DNA from: G965202915 sp965202915
Lineage (GTDB): Bacteria > Pseudomonadota > Gammaproteobacteria > Eutrophobiales > Eutrophobiaceae
NCBI GenBank assembly: GCA_965202915.1
Contig: OZ241847.1
Location: 868,001 to 932,000, forward strand
Direction of reading: 5' to 3'
Length of the DNA: 64,000 bases
The notes under the pieces: generated by a model
Database searches by the model: none
Told to the model about the DNA's origin: nothing
What the model saw: the letters and a program-made list of their open reading frames with translations, nothing else
Shown here: positions 62,301 to 64,000 of the stretch, in pieces
How positions within the stretch are numbered: position 1 is the first letter of the stretch
How the letters are laid out: every line of letters starts with the position of its first letter
Program-made: the position numbers and the translations under genes

Positions 62301-64000
62301 GCTCCGGGCTTCTCAAGCCTATCCTATCGACTGCGGTTACCGCCACCGTGGTCGCGCCGGCCGCCCCCGGCGTGACCACAAGCTCATCGCCTGCAACCCG
62401 GACCGTGGCAATACCAGGGTCACCGGAGCTTGCTTCATAAGTCAGAACGTCGTCCTCATTCTCATCCATGAACGCGTCAGTGAGCTCGACTCTCCGATCG
62501 CCACCGCCGGCGATCAGCCTAAGCGCCGGCAAGCTGCCCACCGCCTCGGGCGGAAATTCGGCGTCTTCATCATTAATGGTCAGGGTATGGCGGGTGATCG
62601 CGCCGAGATCATAGTCGCCGGCACGCGCCACCAGGGTCAACTCCAATGTGACCGCGGGCTGGCTCAGCCGGTCATCGACGAGACCGATAATAAGATTGCC
62701 GCCGGTACCGATGACCAGGGTGCGGGCGCGCAGATCGGCGCCGAGACCATCGATGGTATAGTCGGAGTTCACCCGTGCGTCACCGCCGCTCACGCGATAC
62801 TCAATGGTCAGGCCATCCGGCGGCGGGTTGCTTACCGTCAGCGGAATCGAAACCGTGCCCAGGTTCTCATCGATGTCACTGGCAGTGCTTTGAAACTGCA
62901 CCATCGGCGTCGGCGGGGGAGCGACGTCATTGTCGATAATACTGCACGCCCGAGGATTGTTGCCGATGTTGCATCTGAGAGTGTCGTCGCCACCGCCGCC
63001 GATCTCTACTAAAGACCCCGGGATAGGATGGAATACCGCAGCCAGGCGATTTTGGTTGGGCCCCTCGACATTATCATCATCGACTATTTCCACCAATATC
63101 CTCGCTCTGACCTGCCCCGGCGCCACCGTGGTTCTAAAGGCCGGGCCATCGCCGCCGACGTCGTAACCTTCAGCGTTTTCGCAGCGACCGTCCGGTATCG
63201 CATTCAGGACGATAAAATCAAGAGCAGGGTTATTGCGGTCCGTGCCAATCGAGTCGCTCAGTGAATCGTTGACGCAGAAATGCACGTCTCTCGACGCGTT
63301 CAATGCGAAACCGTCTGCAACGCCGACTCTGCGCGCGATTTCACCACTCAACTCCATTATGTCACCCTCACTCATATTGCCACAGCTACGACCCGGTGTG
63401 CCGAACACTCGACATTGGATAGATGTTGGTAATCTAACCCGCTCAAGAATGTTTACCCGGTGACTGCTCCGGGGGCCAAGTCGATAGTTGCCGCCCGGCA
63501 ACAGCAACAACTGCACCACTTGTTCACCCTCCTGGAGCCCCGCTCGACTGACGCCATTATCCGGATTGATGGTCACCGTTGCCCTCGCCTGCGCCCGACC
63601 CGGGGCAAAGGTGACCATATTGGAAGCGACGCTGAAGTCGGCGGGTCCGGCCACCGCCGCGCCCAGGCCCACCACCTGGAAATTCACCGTCAGCGAGCCG
63701 GTGGTATTAGAGCGTGTTAGAACCACCTCATGAGCAGTCGTGCCCGATAACCGCGCGTTCGGTTCCTCCACCAACGACTCAGCCATTTGAAATTCGACCA
63801 CAGGCCCGCTGGTGGTCGCGCCCGAGTCTTGTATCCGTATCACAAACCGGGTAGCGGCAAACATCGCCCGATCGGTGTCATAGGCAGTGCTGTCGGCAAC
63901 CCGCAACACCAGCACCTCATCCTCGTTATCGGTATCCGAACGAGTCTGTAATCTGACGGTAGTGCCGGTGGCGGTGCTGAGCATGGTCGCGCCCGGTAAG
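53323..64000 (-). CDS. Giant Calx-beta repeat autotransporter (N-terminus outside window)
   Basis: An open frame of at least 3558 codons running off the right edge, so start and signal are unseen; the ATG at 63984 is internal. Counting residues from that ATG: two Calx-beta-like segments (about 40-480), He_PIG/cadherin-like Ig domains (about 500-960, with DPDGDPVTYNAERSG), a cadherin-like beta-sandwich (about 975-1065, LSTLTLSDVTLSPGF), more Calx-beta modules, then six consecutive two-module units (about 1560-2905). A linker with SMEWLKSALSK precedes an outer-membrane barrel (about 3120-3553) ending in FNF. The barrel resembles that of the 47287 gene (shared NYSEGDSDY and ARGHYLLAHRDSDF). Calx-beta modules bind calcium; an adhesin role is inferred. 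Confidence 0.85.
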   Translation of the reverse strand, partial: LPGATMLSTATGTTVRLQTRSDTDNEDEVLVLRVADSTAYDTDRAMFAATRFVIRIQDSGATTSGPVVEFQMAESLVEEPNARLSGTTAHEVVLTRSNTTGSLTVNFQVVGLGAAVAGPADFSVASNMVTFAPGRAQARATVTINPDNGVSRAGLQEGEQVVQLLLLPGGNYRLGPRSSHRVNILERVRLPTSIQCRVFGTPGRSCGNMSEGDIMELSGEIARRVGVADGFALNASRDVHFCVNDSLSDSIGTDRNNPALDFIVLNAIPDGRCENAEGYDVGGDGPAFRTTVAPGQVRARILVEIVDDDNVEGPNQNRLAAVFHPIPGSLVEIGGGGDDTLRCNIGNNPRACSIIDNDVAPPPTPMVQFQSTASDIDENLGTVSIPLTVSNPPPDGLTIEYRVSGGDARVNSDYTIDGLGADLRARTLVIGTGGNLIIGLVDDRLSQPAVTLELTLVARAGDYDLGAITRHTLTINDEDAEFPPEAVGSLPALRLIAGGGDRRVELTDAFMDENEDDVLTYEASSGDPGIATVRVAGDELVVTPGAAGATTVAVTAVDRIGLRSPEPQTITVTVRASNDPPPAPALADQNVVRVNTYLDFRYQFDAVTDPDGDPVSYSAAQTDGSALPSWLRFNPNTRTFNGRPPDSAALGTVIPVRVTVTDGFLATAFADFTITLAPATLTVTPGALDVAALNNARLVLMLDGIAFNTGMSGSLLNRHFELLGAPTGLRISSLETPTSAQFRDFNRLTLILRYDGGALSNERNFGIRVLQAALNVGQNFTLPAASGVTIIPTASDPMPSFGSRSIADQTYTVGDMVALTLPEASSGDNPLSYTLSPAPPSGLSFANRVISGIPNAVQASTNHTYTVTDADATDPDTATLTFMLEVLANRAPATPVLADQSVTEGVSLSYRFTGVSDPDGDPVTYNAERSGGGALPSWLSFDSATRTFSGRPATGDVGEVAVRVIAADDRTPPLTATATFMITVARIPSPDASLSTLTLSDVTLSPGFAPDVTVYTATVDSAIMTTTVSATATDGGATVVLSPVDADPMTAGHQVSLTAGDNGITVIVTAEDGTIRRYRITVTRELPAVAIGFSEASYSGTEGGTVEVTVTLTATPERPVSVLLRSSLEGGATAADFRGTIPSLVTFAATASGADLSQSFTLTVVDDDDSDPMESILLAFGSLPEQVTPDVNSMATVALRDNDSDRIILSFTPATVAEDAGATNVAVTARLVLTSVPILTTQTAVALSLAGTAVDPDDYGTGPLPPLSFAVGATDGATVTEMVNLTPMDDTVVERTETLIFGGTATGMDGIAVIPPMDALSLTDTDTATVSLAGPGGTVDEGATADFTATLSAEVETDVTVNWTAVDVADADGEADITMTSGSVTFPMGTTTQTISVPIADDTLSEGAETFMVTLDTVTVTDVELDGRVTPDSTAAEAMIANNDRLIVGLEEALVAVIGESNAYTVSLMGENRLPAAGAGIMLTVPYTIAGSGSPAALAGDLPGVTAGSVMIAAGSSSADIQIDIPGGATDGRQFTLTLGTPTLGGIAGAPAPMIASGQGSRDIRIVQGFVVTVDDVDVNENVGNATVTVSVDPTPTQAFTVELALSDDTAMAGEDYGTVPTTVSFAMGEDSQTVSVPIINDVITEGDEGFTVSLSNPVPTMLSLFGTNVPVLANDTASVTISANDALSVGLEPASVAVLDQSNFYTVSLMSGNRLPAAGAGTLTVPYMITGTGSPAAQASDFNDFTGGSVTIAAGSSAADIQIDIPSGATEGAQFTITLGTPTLAGITGAPNPVIAAGQESRAIDIVQGFVVTVEDVDVNENVGNATVTVSVDPTPTQAFAVDLALSDDTAMVGEDYGTVPTTVDFAPNQASQTVSIPIINDVLTEGDESFTVNLSNPVPTMLSLFGTNVPVLANDSASVTISANDALSVGLEAASVAVLDQSNFYTVSLMGGNRLPAAGAGSLTVPYMITGTGSPAAQATDFNDFTGGSVTIAAGSSAADIQIDIPSGATEGAQFTITLSPPTLAGITGAPAPVIAAGQGSRAIDIVQGFVVTVEDVDVNENVGNATVTVSVDPTPTQAFAVDLALSDDTAMVGEDYGTVPTTVDFAPNQASQTVSVSIINDVLTEGEESFEVSLSNPVPAMLSLFGTNVPVLANDTASVTISANDALSVGLEAASVAVLDQSNFYTVSLMGENRLPAAGAGSLTVPYTLSGSAVAGTDFTDVTGGRVTIMAGSSAADIQIDIPSGATEGAQFTITLSTPTLAGITGAPVPVIAAGQGSRAIDIVQGFVVTVDDVDVNENVGNATVTVSVDPTPTQAFTVNLALSDDTAMVGEDYGTVPTTVDFAANQASRTVNVPIINDVLTEGEESFEVSLSNPAPNMLLLASTNVPVLANDTASVTISANDALSVGLEAASVAVLDQSNFYTVSLMGENRLPAAGAGSLTVPYTLSGSAVAGTDFTDVTGGRVTIMAGSSAADIQIDIPSGATEGAQFTITLSTPTLAGITGAPAPVIAAGQESRAIDIVQGFVVTVDDVDVNENVGNATVTVSVTPTPTQAFTVNLALSNGTAMAGEDYGTVPTTVDFAANQASQTVSVPIINDVITEGEESFEVSLSNPVPAMLLLASTNVPVLANDTASVTISANDPLSVGLEAASVAVIGQLNTYTVSLGENQLPAAGAGSLTVPYTIAGSGSPSAQASDLPGVTAGNVMIAAGSSSADIQIDIPGGATDGAQFTLTLGTPTLAGITGAPNPMIAAGQGSRAITIRQGYVVTVDDVTVAENAGTADLTVSVTPPPEGPFTVNLATSDGTALAGEDYGAVPTMVSFDIDDTTQTVRVPITNDVFIEADEGFDVSLSVAPDLMVPLAGTMVPVIADATASVTIPANDPLMVGLEPAPVTVRGRTIDYTVSLVGENRLPPTGVSLTVDYEITLPDDNPAVVDEDFRLVDGSPGATGGTVTIEAGSSSAVIQIEILEGMETEGREFGIALAMDSVTISPEIVITDETTGMRIDSLAVSAAQGMIAMIEIVAVDIEQRTQALITTLSAFGRTLSGNLIGIIEDRTTALQSKPGGGGSQVTVAGRTLSMEWLKSALSKAPGAGGGGVVGGRALTPVAGLLGLDDVNHGGTGLREVNLRQLLTDSSFQLALNGDGDRAGSWTLWGRSGISRFDGRPGSNFSVDGEVKSGQIGLDVQMDANILAGLMVNYSEGDSDYAFTSLGGTRGEVDIRLTSLHPYLHWSGDQGLDLWFMLGYGQGHATLEDDSGRVSTDLAMEMAATGVRQELDTEGYIKWALKADGLFTRIDADGRDEQLQALEADTWRLRLGLESTADLLMIGDVSLKAVTELGWRLDGGDAETGMGGEISGGLNYAHPALGLNMSARGHYLLAHRDSDFEEWGASFMATLDPGTPELGLQLSVTPSLGAASSGSGSLWEGEHLFGAAVDELTNASALDLNMEAEAAYGLAMMNDRGRLTPFSALKLSDQDARTRLGARMQVLMPRRLNIGLAVYGEQARRADTGGDLSGVLDSRIQRGFAHDMGVIELFGRFQSGAEADYQFGIDARFNF
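55300..59560 (-). repeat. Six tandem protein-coding units of 714-723 bp
   Basis: A marker sequence encoding FVVTV occurs on the plus strand at 59281, 58558, 57835, 57121, 56407 and, more diverged, 55687. Spacings are 723, 723, 714, 714 and 720 bp, all multiples of three. The first five units are near-identical; the sixth is diverged (reads GYVVTVDDVTVAENAG). Each encodes two Calx-beta-type modules with VDVNENVGNATVTV and PAAGAG. Confidence 0.9.

Noticed and set aside
60841..63012. Long plus-strand open frames (320 and 389 codons) opposite the giant autotransporter
   Set aside because: They are antisense to a frame with clear domains and exist because its codon use avoids stops on the other strand. 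Their translations have no recognisable features.
1..64000. Anti-phage defence, toxin-antitoxin or secondary-metabolite cluster
   Set aside because: Read for on both strands; no toxin-antitoxin pair, restriction enzyme, NRPS/PKS or transposase motif was recognised.

Overview
The window looks like a chromosomal segment of a gammaproteobacterium that makes hopanoids. The evidence is gene order: trmJ divergent from suhB; gmk-rpoZ-spoT-ridA-recG-ubiC-ubiA on one strand; yicC divergent from rph-rdgB; birA-coaX-SPOR followed by a tRNA-Thr. Type IV pilins with an RpoN-like promoter, an RpoH-like promoter before hsp20, and glcDEF fit the same assignment. Hopanoid genes (hpnH, hpnB, hpnM) are present. 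No phage, transposase, CRISPR array or restriction-modification gene was seen.

Layout. 1-4634: trmJ (cut by the window edge), then suhB, a UDP-glucuronate decarboxylase, a polyprenol-phosphate-type GT2 and a GT-C membrane glycosyltransferase. 4761-8563: a pilin locus on the minus strand next to an elongator tRNA-Met, with two intact type IV pilins, a third copy decayed to a 137-bp relic, and a TMTC-like membrane protein with TPRs that may glycosylate pilin. 8840-12905: a CbbY-like HAD phosphatase, a Do-family protease, an Hsp20 behind a heat-shock promoter, an L,D-transpeptidase-like protein and cytochrome c5. 13136-19938: a tightly packed minus-strand envelope glycosylation operon (GtrB-like GT2, methyltransferase, YfhO-like protein, two tandemly duplicated GT-C proteins).

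20191-27899: an acetolactate-synthase-like/aldehyde dehydrogenase pair, a transmembrane VWA-FHA protein, birA-coaX-SPOR and tRNA-Thr. 27909-36031: the ubiquinone, recG, ridA, spoT, rpoZ, gmk and yicC block. 36140-39408: rph, rdgB, a small CULT (cereblon-like) protein, yjbQ, and a TSUP permease whose Shine-Dalgarno lies in a hairpin. 39478-43202: hpnH-hpnB-hpnM-mlaA, pairing hopanoid side-chain synthesis with lipid transport. 43211-47073: glycolate oxidase glcDEF.

47230-64000: the most unusual part, three minus-strand genes for surface proteins. A giant Calx-beta autotransporter (at least 3,558 residues; its N-terminus is outside the window) contains six consecutive two-module units of 238-241 residues, five of them near-identical. 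Next is a secreted protein with two dockerin-like calcium-binding repeats, and then a second Calx-beta autotransporter with a homologous barrel. A tandem 56-59 bp repeat array lies between the giant gene and the dockerin-like gene. The locus could encode a calcium-dependent surface adhesion assembly; that is inference.
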